In this document: positions 9,207-15,800 of the stretch, in pieces
Layout: each line of letters opens with the position of its first letter
How positions within the stretch are numbered: the first letter of the stretch is position 1
NCBI GenBank assembly: GCA_018222695.1
Contig: JAAEZV010000013.1
Span: 1-15,800 of the forward strand
DNA length: 15,800 nucleotides
DNA from: Gammaproteobacteria bacterium
GTDB taxonomy: Bacteria; Pseudomonadota; Gammaproteobacteria; Pseudomonadales; Halieaceae
Direction: 5' to 3'
Notes under the pieces: model-generated
What the model was told of the DNA's origin: nothing
The model's database searches: none
The model's input: only the letters and a program-made list of their open reading frames with translations
Position numbers and translations under genes: made by a program

Positions 9207-9764
9207 TTACCTGTTTACGATCGGTCGCATCACGAACACCGTGGTTGCAGCCGATGTATCAACTGGTGCACCACTCTCATCAAGGCGCACCACTTGCAGT
9301 CGATGTTCGCCGCGATACACGTTGGTGAGTTGCCAATTGGCGGTTCGTTGCGGTGCTCCGACGGGTTCACCATCTAGTAGCAGCTGCAGCGTTTCGCTGG
9401 ATGCCAGACGCGGACTCAGCGCAGCCTGCACAGCAAAGTTGCCGGGCCCCATCGGAATGGTGGCGTTTTCGGCCGGTGTCACAATGCGCGTGTCGTAGCG
9501 AGTGGGCGCTTCGACCTCGACTGAGGCGGTAGGGGTTCGCGTCGTCGCTGTGGGCTTGGCCGAGTTGGGCGCGTGGACGGAATGCTCCTCAACGATGCTG
9601 TCGCTTGAGAGCGGCGGCGTGTCAGTGAAAGTGACGTTGCCATCCGTATCCGTGACTTTGTAAACAGGTTGTGCCACTAGGGTGTGTGCAGACGCTAGCC
9701 AGATGCCGATCAACAGCACCCAAAGAGGCCGCGAGGGGGCAGCTTTTCTTCGCTCCCGCTTCAT
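9207..9764 (-). CDS. Exported DUF4124-domain protein, first gene of the ntr operon
   Basis: A 185-residue protein of unknown function. A basic N terminus (MKRERRKAAPSR) leads into a hydrophobic core (LWVLLIGIWLASA) and a likely signal-peptidase site near A31. Next comes a short DUF4124 segment with PVYKVTDTDGNVTFTDTPP at about 33-51, then a Ser/Thr/Pro-rich linker (about 52-90) and a C-terminal domain (about 91-185) that looks beta-rich, possibly immunoglobulin-like (GEHRLQVVRLDESG). It probably acts in the periplasm. A DUF4124 gene between glnA and ntrB is known in related gammaproteobacteria, but its role in nitrogen control is not known to me. It shares the operon and probably the NtrC-controlled promoter with ntrBC. 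The ribosome site is weak. Confidence 0.85.
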   Translation of the reverse strand: MKRERRKAAPSRPLWVLLIGIWLASAHTLVAQPVYKVTDTDGNVTFTDTPPLSSDSIVEEHSVHAPNSAKPTATTRTPTASVEVEAPTRYDTRIVTPAENATIPMGPGNFAVQAALSPRLASSETLQLLLDGEPVGAPQRTANWQLTNVYRGEHRLQVVRLDESGAPVDTSAATTVFVMRPIVNR

Positions 9765-9817
9765 CGCCGGTGCATTGACTTGTTAATCATTGGTAAAGGC
9801 AAGACGGTCCCTTCCTG

Positions 9818-9834
9818 CGCACCAAATTGGTGCA
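9818..9834 (-). promoter_or_regulatory. NtrC-binding palindrome over the DUF4124-ntrB-ntrC promoter
   Basis: On the minus strand the sequence reads TGCACC-AATTT-GGTGCG. This matches the NtrC consensus (TGCACC-N5-GGTGCA) at 11 of 12 positions. It directly follows the TATAAT box and covers the predicted transcription start near 9827. Occupation should block RNA polymerase, which suggests negative autoregulation as at the enteric glnL promoter. The site is read from sequence; the effect is inference. Confidence 0.8.
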
Positions 9835-9863
9835 TTATAGCGTTCGCTGACGTCAGGAAACAA
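9834..9863 (-). promoter_or_regulatory. Sigma-70-type promoter of DUF4124-ntrB-ntrC
   Basis: The minus strand carries a perfect -10 TATAAT at 9834-9839. A partial -35 TTGTTT lies at 9858-9863 with 18-bp spacing. The predicted start near 9827 leaves a leader of about 63 nt before the DUF4124 ATG. The -35 overlaps the edge of the glnA terminator stem, so the two transcription units are packed tightly. Confidence 0.65.
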
Positions 9864-9887
9864 AAGCCCGCGGCATGCGGGCTTTTG
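9861..9887. terminator. Intrinsic terminator downstream of glnA
   Basis: A perfect 11-bp stem, CAAAAGCCCGC (9861-9871) with GCGGGCTTTTG (9877-9887), and a 5-nt loop. The stem has a GC core flanked by A4/T4 arms, so either strand gives a hairpin ending in a U-run. It starts 29 bp past the glnA stop and should separate glnA from the DUF4124-ntrBC operon transcribed in the same direction. Confidence 0.88.
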
Positions 9888-9915
9888 TGATCGGTCTCCG
9901 TCGGGATAGTCCGAC

Positions 9916-11322
9916 TCAGACAGAGTAGTACATGTCGAATTCGACAGGGTGGGTGGTCATGTTCAAGCGCTCCACATCTTCGCGCTTGAGCTCGATGTAG
10001 GCATCGATCATGTCTTCAGTGAAGACGCCGCCGGCGGTCAGGAATTCGCGGTCCGCCTCGAGTGCATCCAATGCCATTTCCAGGCTGGAGGCGACCGTCG
10101 GGATGTCCGCTGCTTCTTCTGCGGGCAGGTCGTAAAGATCCTTGTCCGCAGCATCGCCAGGGTGGATCTTGTTCTGAATGCCGTCAATGCCCGCCATCAG
10201 CATGGCTGCGAAAGCCAGGTATGGGTTGGCGGTCGGGTCGGGGAACCGGACCTCAACACGCTTGCCCTTCGGGGAAGGCTCGTAGGGAATACGAATCGAC
10301 GCCGATCGGTTGCGCGCGGAGTACGCGAGCATCACGGGAGCCTCAAAACCCGGCACCAAGCGCTTGTAGCTGTTGGTGGAGGCATTGGTGAAGGCGTTCA
10401 ACGCGCGAGCGTGCTTGATGATGCCGCCGATGTAGTAGAGCGCGGTATCGGACAAGCCTGAATAGCCGTCGCCAGCAAAGGCGTTATCACCGCCTTTGGC
10501 AATAGACTGGTGAACGTGCATGCCGGAACCGTTGTCACCGACCAGAGGCTTGGGCATAAAGGTGGCGGTCTTGCCGTAGGCGTGAGCGACGTTCAATACG
10601 CAGTACTTCATGATCTGCACCTCGTCCGCCTTGGATACCAAGGTGTTGAACTTGACGCCGATCTCGCACTGGCCGGCAGTACCCACCTCGTGATGGTGAA
10701 CCTCAACTTCGAGGCCCATCTGCTCCATCGCGGAACACATTGCCGCGCGAATATCATGCAGCGAGTCAACGGGGGGCACAGGGAAGTAGCCGCCTTTGAC
10801 TCTAGGCCGGTGACCCGTATTGCCGTCTTCAAAGTCTAGGTTAGAGGACCAGGCTGCTTCCTCAGCGTTGATCGCGTAGCTGGCGCCACTCATGTCGGCA
10901 TTCCACTTTACGTCGTCAAATACAAAGAACTCGGGCTCGGGGCCAAAGAAAGCGGTATCGCCTAAACCGGTTGACGCGAGATACGCCTCAGCCTTCTTGG
11001 CGATGCTGCGTGGATCGCGGTCATAGCCCTGCATGGTGGACGGTTCGACAATGTCGCAGCGCAGGATTACGGTCGGATCATCGGTGAAGGGATCGAGAAT
11101 GGCAGTGCTGTCGTCAGGCATGAGGATCATGTCCGACTCGTTGATGCCCTTCCATCCGGAAATAGACGAGCCGTCGAACATCTTGCCGCCCTCAAAGAAA
11201 TCCTCGTCCACCACGCTGGCAGGGATCGAGACATGCTGCTCCTTACCCTTGGTATCGGTGAATCGTAGGTCCACCCAGCGAACATCGTTTTTGCTGATTA
11301 AATCGAGCGTGCGCTCTGACAT
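9916..11322 (-). CDS. glnA: Glutamine synthetase type I
   Basis: A 468-residue GS-I subunit (E. coli 469). It forms a dodecamer that makes glutamine from glutamate, ammonia and ATP. Visible are the N-terminal DGSS and [10 protein letters not shown] region, the metal/substrate motifs [11 protein letters not shown] (126-136), [18 protein letters not shown] (215-232), the ATP-site [18 protein letters not shown] (266-283), and NRSASIRIP (348-356). The adenylylation loop is [11 protein letters not shown] with Y397, so GlnE-type inactivation is expected. The ATG at 11322 is chosen because AAGGAG (11329-11334) lies 6 nt upstream. A TTG at 11337 would put that ribosome site inside the gene. Upstream are a sigma-54 promoter and NtrC sites; downstream is a strong terminator, so glnA is probably a single-gene unit. 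Confidence 0.98.
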   Translation of the reverse strand: MSERTLDLISKNDVRWVDLRFTDTKGKEQHVSIPASVVDEDFFEGGKMFDGSSISGWKGINESDMILMPDDSTAILDPFTDDPTVILRCDIVEPSTMQGYDRDPRSIAKKAEAYLASTGLGDTAFFGPEPEFFVFDDVKWNADMSGASYAINAEEAAWSSNLDFEDGNTGHRPRVKGGYFPVPPVDSLHDIRAAMCSAMEQMGLEVEVHHHEVGTAGQCEIGVKFNTLVSKADEVQIMKYCVLNVAHAYGKTATFMPKPLVGDNGSGMHVHQSIAKGGDNAFAGDGYSGLSDTALYYIGGIIKHARALNAFTNASTNSYKRLVPGFEAPVMLAYSARNRSASIRIPYEPSPKGKRVEVRFPDPTANPYLAFAAMLMAGIDGIQNKIHPGDAADKDLYDLPAEEAADIPTVASSLEMALDALEADREFLTAGGVFTEDMIDAYIELKREDVERLNMTTHPVEFDMYYSV

Positions 11323-11411
11323 GTCGTTCTCCTTCAATAGTCACTTCCCCAGCACTCACTGGGCGGTAAAAATCAGAAAGTGCATGGGCACCGGCTGAGC
11401 CTATAAAATAG

Positions 11412-11427
11412 TGCAAGGTCTGTGCCA
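11412..11427 (-). promoter_or_regulatory. Sigma-54 promoter of glnA
   Basis: The minus strand reads TGGCAC-AGACC-TTGCA, a full match to the sigma-54 -24/-12 consensus (TGGCAC-N5-TTGCA). The GG and GC pairs are correctly spaced. The predicted start is near 11401, giving a leader of about 79 nt before the glnA ATG. It corresponds in place and type to enteric glnAp2, which needs phosphorylated NtrC. Confidence 0.92.
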
Positions 11428-11511
11428 ACTTTGCGCCATGGGACTATTGCCCCTAAACCATTGTTTTCAATCAATAACTGGTGATAGGGGCCGGCAGCGA
11501 GCAAAGTCGAA

Positions 11512-11528
11512 CGCACCATAATAGAGCT
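11512..11528 (-). promoter_or_regulatory. Possible second, weak NtrC site for glnA
   Basis: Written on the plus strand, CGCACC-ATAAT-AGAGCT keeps one good half-site (5 of 6) and one poor one (3 of 6). Its centre is about 31 bp from the strong site, close to the 32-bp spacing of the two enhancer sites at E. coli glnAp2. Support comes mainly from that spacing. Confidence 0.4.
11518..11523 (-). promoter_or_regulatory. Possible sigma-70 -10 box for a second glnA promoter
   Basis: TATTAT on the minus strand lies between the two NtrC sites, in the place expected of a glnAp1-like promoter. The matching -35 (TGCAAT at 17 bp) is poor and overlaps the strong NtrC palindrome. Confidence 0.3.
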
Positions 11529-11542
11529 TATTGCCCATTAAT

Positions 11543-11559
11543 TGCACTTAAATAGTGCA
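11543..11559 (-). promoter_or_regulatory. Strong NtrC enhancer site for glnA
   Basis: TGCACT-TAAAT-AGTGCA is a perfect 17-bp palindrome with the size, spacing and half-sites of an NtrC box (TGCACC-N5-GGTGCA, one symmetrical change). Its centre at 11551 is about 150 bp upstream of the predicted sigma-54 start. That is within the range of NtrC enhancers (-140 and -108 in E. coli). Confidence 0.85.
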
Positions 11560-11613
11560 GAACCGGGTAGGCAGGGCTGGCGCAGGAAGTAAACCAGTTT
11601 GCCTGCGCTGGTG

Positions 11614-11619
11614 TACACT
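11614..11619 (+). promoter_or_regulatory. Possible -10 box of typA
   Basis: TACACT, 42 bp before the typA start region, fits a -10 hexamer. No -35 box is clear at the usual spacing. Confidence 0.3.
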
Positions 11620-11666
11620 CCGCGCGCGCTGACGCACCCCCTTATCTTTAGAAGCTCGGAATGGTT

Positions 11667-13481
11667 ATGAAAGCACTCCGCAACATCGCGATTATTGCCC
11701 ACGTAGACCACGGCAAAACCACTTTGGTGGATTGCCTCTTGCGGCAGTCGGGCACGCTGGATCGAAAGAACGCTGGCGCCGAGCGCATCATGGATTCGAA
11801 TGACCAGGAGCGCGAGCGTGGCATCACTATTTTGGCCAAGAACACCGCCATTAGCTGGAATGACTACCGCATCAACATAGTCGACACACCCGGACACGCG
11901 GATTTTGGTGGTGAGGTGGAGCGCGTGTTGTCGATGGTGGACTCAGTGCTGCTCTTGGTCGATGCGGTGGACGGACCGATGCCCCAGACCCGGTTCGTCA
12001 CGGCTAAAGCTTTTGAACGCGGGCTCAACCCGATCGTCGTGGTCAATAAGGTCGATCGCCCAGGCGCGCGGCCCGACTGGGTGGTGGATCAGGTGTTTGA
12101 TCTGTTTGACACCCTGGGCGCTACGGAAGAGCAACTCGACTTCCCCGTCATCTATGCCTCGGCGATTAACGGTGTGGCCGGTGAGGACTTCGAGGACATG
12201 GCGGCTGATATGTCGCCGCTGTTTCAGGCCATCGTCGATAAAGTGGCGCCGCCCGAGGTGAACGCAGACGGCGCCTTGCAGCTGCAGATTTCGGCGCTCG
12301 ACTACAACAGCTACGTCGGCGTCATTGGTGTTGGACGGATTACGCGGGGCGTGTTGACGCCCAACACAGCGGTGGCAGTGGTCGACCGCGAGGGTCAGAG
12401 CCGCAGCGGCAAAGTGCTGCAGGTCATGGGCTACCTGGGTCTGGAGCGGGTCGAGGCAGATCGGGCCGAAGCGGGCGATATCGTGTGTGTGACCGGTATC
12501 GACGCGCTCAACATCTCCGACACGCTATGTGACCCTGCGTTGCCCGAGGCATTGCCGGCGCTGACCGTCGATGAGCCGACGGTGAGCATGACCTTTCAGG
12601 TGAACGATTCGCCCTTTGCCGGCCGTGAGGGCAAGTACGTGACCTCGCGCAATATCAAAGAGCGACTTGAGCGGGAGTTGATTCACAACGTGGCGTTGCG
12701 GGTCGAACAAGGCGATAGCCCCGACAAGTTCAAGGTCTCGGGCCGCGGCGAGCTTCACCTCTCGGTGCTCATTGAAAACATGCGTCGCGAGGGCTTCGAG
12801 CTCGGCGTCTCAAGACCCGAGGTCATCCAAAAGGAAATCGACGGCAAATTGTGTGAGCCGTACGAGCAGCTCGTGATCGACTGCGAGGAGGCGCATCAAG
12901 GGGGTGTGATGGAGGAGCTGGGTCTGCGCCGGGCGGAGCTCCAGAACCTGATTACCGATGGTGCTGGCCGGGTACGGCTCGAATTTATTGTGCCTGCCCG
13001 CGGTTTGATTGGCTTTCGCTCGCAGTTTCTGACGCTGAGTTCGGGTTCGGGGATCATGACCCACGTGTTTGATCACTACGGCCCAGTGGCAAAGTCTGAG
13101 CTGGCCGTGCGTAACAACGGCGTGCTGGTCTCAATGGTGTCGGGCAAGACGCTGGCCTATGCGCTGTATAGCCTGCAGGAGCGCGGCAGGCTTTTCATTG
13201 AGCCTAATGTTGATGTCTATGAAGGCCAGATTATGGGCCTACACAGCCGCGGGAACGATCTGGTGGTCAATCCGACCAAGGCCAAGCAGCTGACCAATGT
13301 CCGCGCATCAGGCACGGACGAGGCCGTCATTCTGACTCCGCCGGTGCTGCACAGTTTGGAGCAGGCGCTCGAGTTTATCGATGAAGACGAGCTGGTTGAG
13401 GTCACTCCTGACAGCATCCGCCTGCGCAAAAAGCTGTTGCTTGAACACGAGCGTAAGCGCGCCTCGCGCAAAGCCGCCTGA
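11667..13481 (+). CDS. typA: TypA/BipA, ribosome-associated translational GTPase
   Basis: A 604-residue GTPase with the EF-G-like layout. The G domain has G1 AHVDHGKT (11-18), G2 RGITI (51-55), G3 DTPGH (73-77), G4 NKVD (127-130) and a [11 protein letters not shown]5 region. Domain II (about 205-300), the domain III and V folds ([34 protein letters not shown] split around 430-445) and the BipA-specific C-terminal domain follow. BipA binds ribosomes and helps 50S assembly and growth under stress and cold. Two ATGs compete, at 11661 and 11667. The second is preferred because GGA (11658-11660) then has 6-nt spacing; [17 protein letters not shown] also resembles the family start. It is divergent from glnA and convergent with the acetyltransferase gene, so probably monocistronic. 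Confidence 0.97.
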   Translation: MKALRNIAIIAHVDHGKTTLVDCLLRQSGTLDRKNAGAERIMDSNDQERERGITILAKNTAISWNDYRINIVDTPGHADFGGEVERVLSMVDSVLLLVDAVDGPMPQTRFVTAKAFERGLNPIVVVNKVDRPGARPDWVVDQVFDLFDTLGATEEQLDFPVIYASAINGVAGEDFEDMAADMSPLFQAIVDKVAPPEVNADGALQLQISALDYNSYVGVIGVGRITRGVLTPNTAVAVVDREGQSRSGKVLQVMGYLGLERVEADRAEAGDIVCVTGIDALNISDTLCDPALPEALPALTVDEPTVSMTFQVNDSPFAGREGKYVTSRNIKERLERELIHNVALRVEQGDSPDKFKVSGRGELHLSVLIENMRREGFELGVSRPEVIQKEIDGKLCEPYEQLVIDCEEAHQGGVMEELGLRRAELQNLITDGAGRVRLEFIVPARGLIGFRSQFLTLSSGSGIMTHVFDHYGPVAKSELAVRNNGVLVSMVSGKTLAYALYSLQERGRLFIEPNVDVYEGQIMGLHSRGNDLVVNPTKAKQLTNVRASGTDEAVILTPPVLHSLEQALEFIDEDELVEVTPDSIRLRKKLLLEHERKRASRKAA

Positions 13482-13515
13482 GGGCTATACACACCTGCTG
13501 CAATCCGTTTTAGGG

Positions 13516-13986
13516 TCAGCGTGATCTCAACATCTCGATGTGGGGAATATCATCCTCGAGATAGGGTTCGCTCGTCACCGCAAAATCCAGTGACTCATAA
13601 AAGGGCTGCAAATAGGCCTGGGCACTGAGGCGCACTGTCGGCCATCGCGCATCACAGAATGCCAGTGCCATGTCCATCAGGTCCCGGCCCAACCCTAGGC
13701 CGCGATAGTCATCGCGAATGGCAACTCTGCCGATGGAGCATTCGTTGTAGGCCACCCCGGGAGGCGAAACTCGCAGGGTGCCGATAAGCGCGCCCTGATG
13801 CGTCAGTTCCAGATGCCAGCACAGCGGGTCCTTGTCGTCGACCTCCTGATAGGGGCAGGTTTGTTCGACGACAAATATTTGAGTGCGCAGGCTCAGCACC
13901 CGGTGCCATTCCGGCCCGCTGAACACCGCAAAGTGTCGCCAGCGCCAGACCAGCTCATTGCGAAGCGTTTCCGGATTGAGCGCCAT
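13516..13986 (-). CDS. elaA: GNAT-family N-acetyltransferase, ElaA-like
   Basis: A 156-residue cytoplasmic acetyltransferase. The family markers of ElaA are present: LRTQIFVVEQTCPYQEVD (about 33-50), GTLRV, NECSIGRVAI (81-90), the acetyl-CoA loop RGLGLGRDL (95-103), SAQAYLQPFYESLDF (121-135) and EDDIPHIEM (144-152). The substrate of ElaA proteins is not established. The ATG at 13986 has a very good ribosome site (GAGGAG at 13994-13999, 7-nt spacing). A TTG 15 bases upstream would place that site inside the gene. It stands alone: convergent with typA (34 bp apart, no clear terminator) and divergent from parC. The symbol reflects family likeness, not proven orthology. Confidence 0.88.
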   Translation of the reverse strand: MALNPETLRNELVWRWRHFAVFSGPEWHRVLSLRTQIFVVEQTCPYQEVDDKDPLCWHLELTHQGALIGTLRVSPPGVAYNECSIGRVAIRDDYRGLGLGRDLMDMALAFCDARWPTVRLSAQAYLQPFYESLDFAVTSEPYLEDDIPHIEMLRSR

Positions 13987-14120
13987 GGAGAGTCTCCTCA
14001 ACCCATCAAAGCGTTGGTTACGTGGTCTTCCCGTATGGGGGTGCGTTAGGATAACCCGATTGAGATGACAGGGTGACGCACGCTGCCGAACCCGCCGCCT
14101 CCAGAGAGAGCCCCATTACG

Positions 14121-15800
14121 ATGACAGACATGATGCAGCCTTCGGTCGACGTTGAGCAGCTGTCCCTGCGTGACTATGCAGAGAAAGCCTACCTTGACTA
14201 CTCGATGTACGTGATTCTCGATCGTGCCTTGCCGCACATTGGCGACGGCCTTAAGCCGGTGCAGCGCCGCATTGTGTATGCGATGAGTGAGCTCGGGCTA
14301 AAGGCCTCGGCTAAATACAAAAAGTCGGCGCGCACAGTGGGGGATGTCATCGGCAAGTTCCATCCACACGGCGACAGCGCGGCTTATGAGGCGATGGTGT
14401 TGATGGCGCAGGATTTCTCCTACCGCTACCCATTGATCGACGGGCAGGGGAACTGGGGCTCGCCGGATGATCCCAAATCATTCGCCGCCATGCGCTACAC
14501 CGAATCGCGACTGACGGCTTACGCCGATGTGCTTTTGTCGGAGCTCGGTCAGGGAACGGTGGATTGGCAGCCTAACTTCGACGGCACCCTCGAAGAGCCC
14601 ACCGTATTGCCTGCGCAGGTGCCCAATCTGTTGCTCAATGGCACAACGGGTATTGCCGTCGGTATGGCGACAGACATTCCTCCCCACAACCTCAAAGAAG
14701 TCGTCGCGGCCACTATCCATTTGCTGGACTCACCCAAGGCAACCGTCTCAGACCTGTGTAAGCACATCAAAGGGCCTGACTTTCCGACAGAAGCCGAAAT
14801 CATTACTCCGGCGGACGAGCTCAAAACCCTTTACGAGACGGGCCGTGGTGCGTTGCGTGTGCGGGCGGCCTATGCCATCGAGGACGGTGCGGTCGTGATT
14901 CACGCGCTGCCCTATCAGGTCTCGGGCGCCAAGGTATTGGAGCAGATCGCGGCGCAGATGCAGGCCCGCAAACTGCCGATGGTGTCGGATTTGCGCGACG
15001 AGTCTGATCATGAGCACCCCACTCGGTTGGTGCTAGTGCCCCGGTCCAATCGCATCGATGTCGACGGGGTCATGAGCCATCTTTTTGCCACCACCGATCT
15101 TGAGCGCACTTATCGGGTGAACCTCAATGTGATTGGCATCGACGGCCGGCCGGCGGTGAAGTCGCTGGTCACCATCCTCAAGGAGTGGTTGGCGTTCAGA
15201 AAGACGACGGTCAAGCGCCGTTTGCAGCATCGATTGGAGCGGGTGGAGCGTCGGCTTCATATTCTTGAGGGTTACCTCGTTGCGTTTCTGAACATTGACG
15301 AGGTCATCCGCATTATCCGCGAGGAGGAAGAGCCCAAAGCGGTGCTTATGAAAACCTTCAAGATCTCGGATGTGCAGGCAGAAGCCATCCTTGATCTGAA
15401 GCTGCGTAACCTCGCCAAGCTTGAAGAAATGAAAATCCGCGGCGAGCAGGATGAGCTCGCGGAGGAGCGCGACGGGTTGAAGAAAACCCTGGGCAGTGAT
15501 GCGCGGCTCAAGACCTTGATCAAGCGCGAGCTGAAAGCCGTGGTTGAGACTCACGGTGACGACCGCCGGGCGCCCATCACTGAGCGTGAGGAAGCCAAGG
15601 CCTTCAGTGAGCTGGAGCTGACCACCGCGGATCCGCTGACGATTGTGTTGTCCGAAAAGGGCTGGATTCGTGCGGCAAAGGGACACGACATTGATCCGGC
15701 ATCGCTCAGTTACAAATCGGGTGATGGTTTCCGCTTTGCGGCCCGTGGTAAATCGAATCTACCGACGGTGGTGCTCGACTCGACGGGCAGAGCCTACACC
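14121..15800 (+). CDS. parC: ParC, DNA topoisomerase IV subunit A (5' part, 560 codons)
   Basis: The frame is open from 14121 to the right edge; about 190 further residues are expected. ParC rather than GyrA is shown by [22 protein letters not shown], where GyrA has GNFGSVDGD. The winged-helix breakage domain holds catalytic Y126 (AAMRYTES), equivalent to E. coli Y120. The quinolone region [12 protein letters not shown] carries S86 and E90, the sensitive-type residues matching S80 and E84. [14 protein letters not shown], the IPPHNL turn and the long coiled region (about 350-480) follow. With ParE it unlinks daughter chromosomes. parE is not beside it in this window. The start has GAGAGAG 11-12 nt upstream, a rather wide spacing; ATGs at 14130 and 14133 cannot be excluded. 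The 134-bp gap to the acetyltransferase gene shows no clear promoter. Confidence 0.97.
   Translation, partial: MTDMMQPSVDVEQLSLRDYAEKAYLDYSMYVILDRALPHIGDGLKPVQRRIVYAMSELGLKASAKYKKSARTVGDVIGKFHPHGDSAAYEAMVLMAQDFSYRYPLIDGQGNWGSPDDPKSFAAMRYTESRLTAYADVLLSELGQGTVDWQPNFDGTLEEPTVLPAQVPNLLLNGTTGIAVGMATDIPPHNLKEVVAATIHLLDSPKATVSDLCKHIKGPDFPTEAEIITPADELKTLYETGRGALRVRAAYAIEDGAVVIHALPYQVSGAKVLEQIAAQMQARKLPMVSDLRDESDHEHPTRLVLVPRSNRIDVDGVMSHLFATTDLERTYRVNLNVIGIDGRPAVKSLVTILKEWLAFRKTTVKRRLQHRLERVERRLHILEGYLVAFLNIDEVIRIIREEEEPKAVLMKTFKISDVQAEAILDLKLRNLAKLEEMKIRGEQDELAEERDGLKKTLGSDARLKTLIKRELKAVVETHGDDRRAPITEREEAKAFSELELTTADPLTIVLSEKGWIRAAKGHDIDPASLSYKSGDGFRFAARGKSNLPTVVLDSTGRAYT

Larger units (their letters stand above)
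11323..11666. other. 344-bp divergent control region between glnA and typA
   Basis: No gene is credible here; short open frames on both strands lack ribosome sites and family motifs. From the glnA side it holds a leader of about 79 nt with a small hairpin (CCCAG/CTGGG, 11348-11363), the sigma-54 promoter, an AT-rich stretch (about 11460-11480), a weak and a strong NtrC site, and then the typA promoter area. Confidence 0.75.

Noticed and set aside
11380..11391. GTGC-N4-GCAC palindrome in the glnA leader as an NtrC site
   Set aside because: The half-sites are in the reverse arrangement and the spacing does not fit an NtrC box.
11323..11401. Glutamine riboswitch in the glnA leader
   Set aside because: The leader is short and I see no glutamine-aptamer core. 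Known examples are cyanobacterial, and a sigma-54/NtrC system already explains control.
14041..14081. GTGCGT/ACGCAC inverted repeat between the acetyltransferase gene and parC
   Set aside because: The arms are only 6 bp and 29 bp apart, which is easily expected by chance in this composition.
15033..15686. A 217-codon minus-strand open frame opposite parC
   Set aside because: It is antisense to the continuous ParC frame, which carries catalytic and family motifs. The antisense frame has none.
14121..15800. Possible GyrA instead of ParC
   Set aside because: The [14 protein letters not shown] segment is the ParC form. GyrA has a different sequence before the catalytic Tyr.

Overview
This window is a stretch of conserved chromosomal housekeeping genes from a gammaproteobacterium. 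Its proteins look most like those of Pseudomonas and marine Cellvibrionales/OM60-type bacteria, but the genus is inference. Supporting points are the gene order, the SecB and EnvC families (typical of Proteobacteria), a GS-I glutamine synthetase with the enteric-type adenylylation tyrosine, and a stand-alone ParC. Base composition looks even and moderately GC-rich. I see no transposase, integrase, phage gene, tRNA, rRNA or CRISPR array, and no sign of recent gene transfer.

Layout, left to right. The end of hisA and all of hisF (histidine synthesis) read rightward and converge on a leftward gene group, gpmI-envC-ctpA. That group encodes a glycolytic phosphoglycerate mutase, an activator of cell-wall amidases and a periplasmic S41 protease. 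Divergent from it is a rightward group, rhodanese (yibN-like)-grxC-secB, covering sulfur/redox chemistry and protein export. secB converges on a leftward nitrogen-control group: a DUF4124 exported protein, ntrB and ntrC. Upstream of these lies glnA, also leftward, with a strong terminator between. typA (bipA) is divergent from glnA. It is followed by a leftward ElaA-like acetyltransferase gene and by the first 560 codons of parC, which runs off the right edge.

The most informative part is the regulatory DNA of the nitrogen genes. glnA has a textbook sigma-54 promoter (TGGCAC-N5-TTGCA, minus strand, 11412-11427). About 150 bp upstream is a perfect 17-bp NtrC palindrome (11543-11559), with a weaker half-matched site one spacing of about 31 bp closer. 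The DUF4124-ntrB-ntrC group has its own sigma-70-type promoter (TATAAT, 9834-9839), and a near-perfect NtrC palindrome (9818-9834) covers its predicted start point. The simplest reading is that phosphorylated NtrC activates glnA and represses its own operon, as in enteric bacteria, but here with a secreted DUF4124 protein as first gene of the autoregulated unit.

I did not find a novel multi-gene system. The points worth a second look are modest: the ntr control architecture, the DUF4124 gene in the ntr operon, an intercistronic hairpin between envC and ctpA, a run of four GTG-started genes around the gpmI/yibN divergence, and a short direct repeat upstream of yibN.
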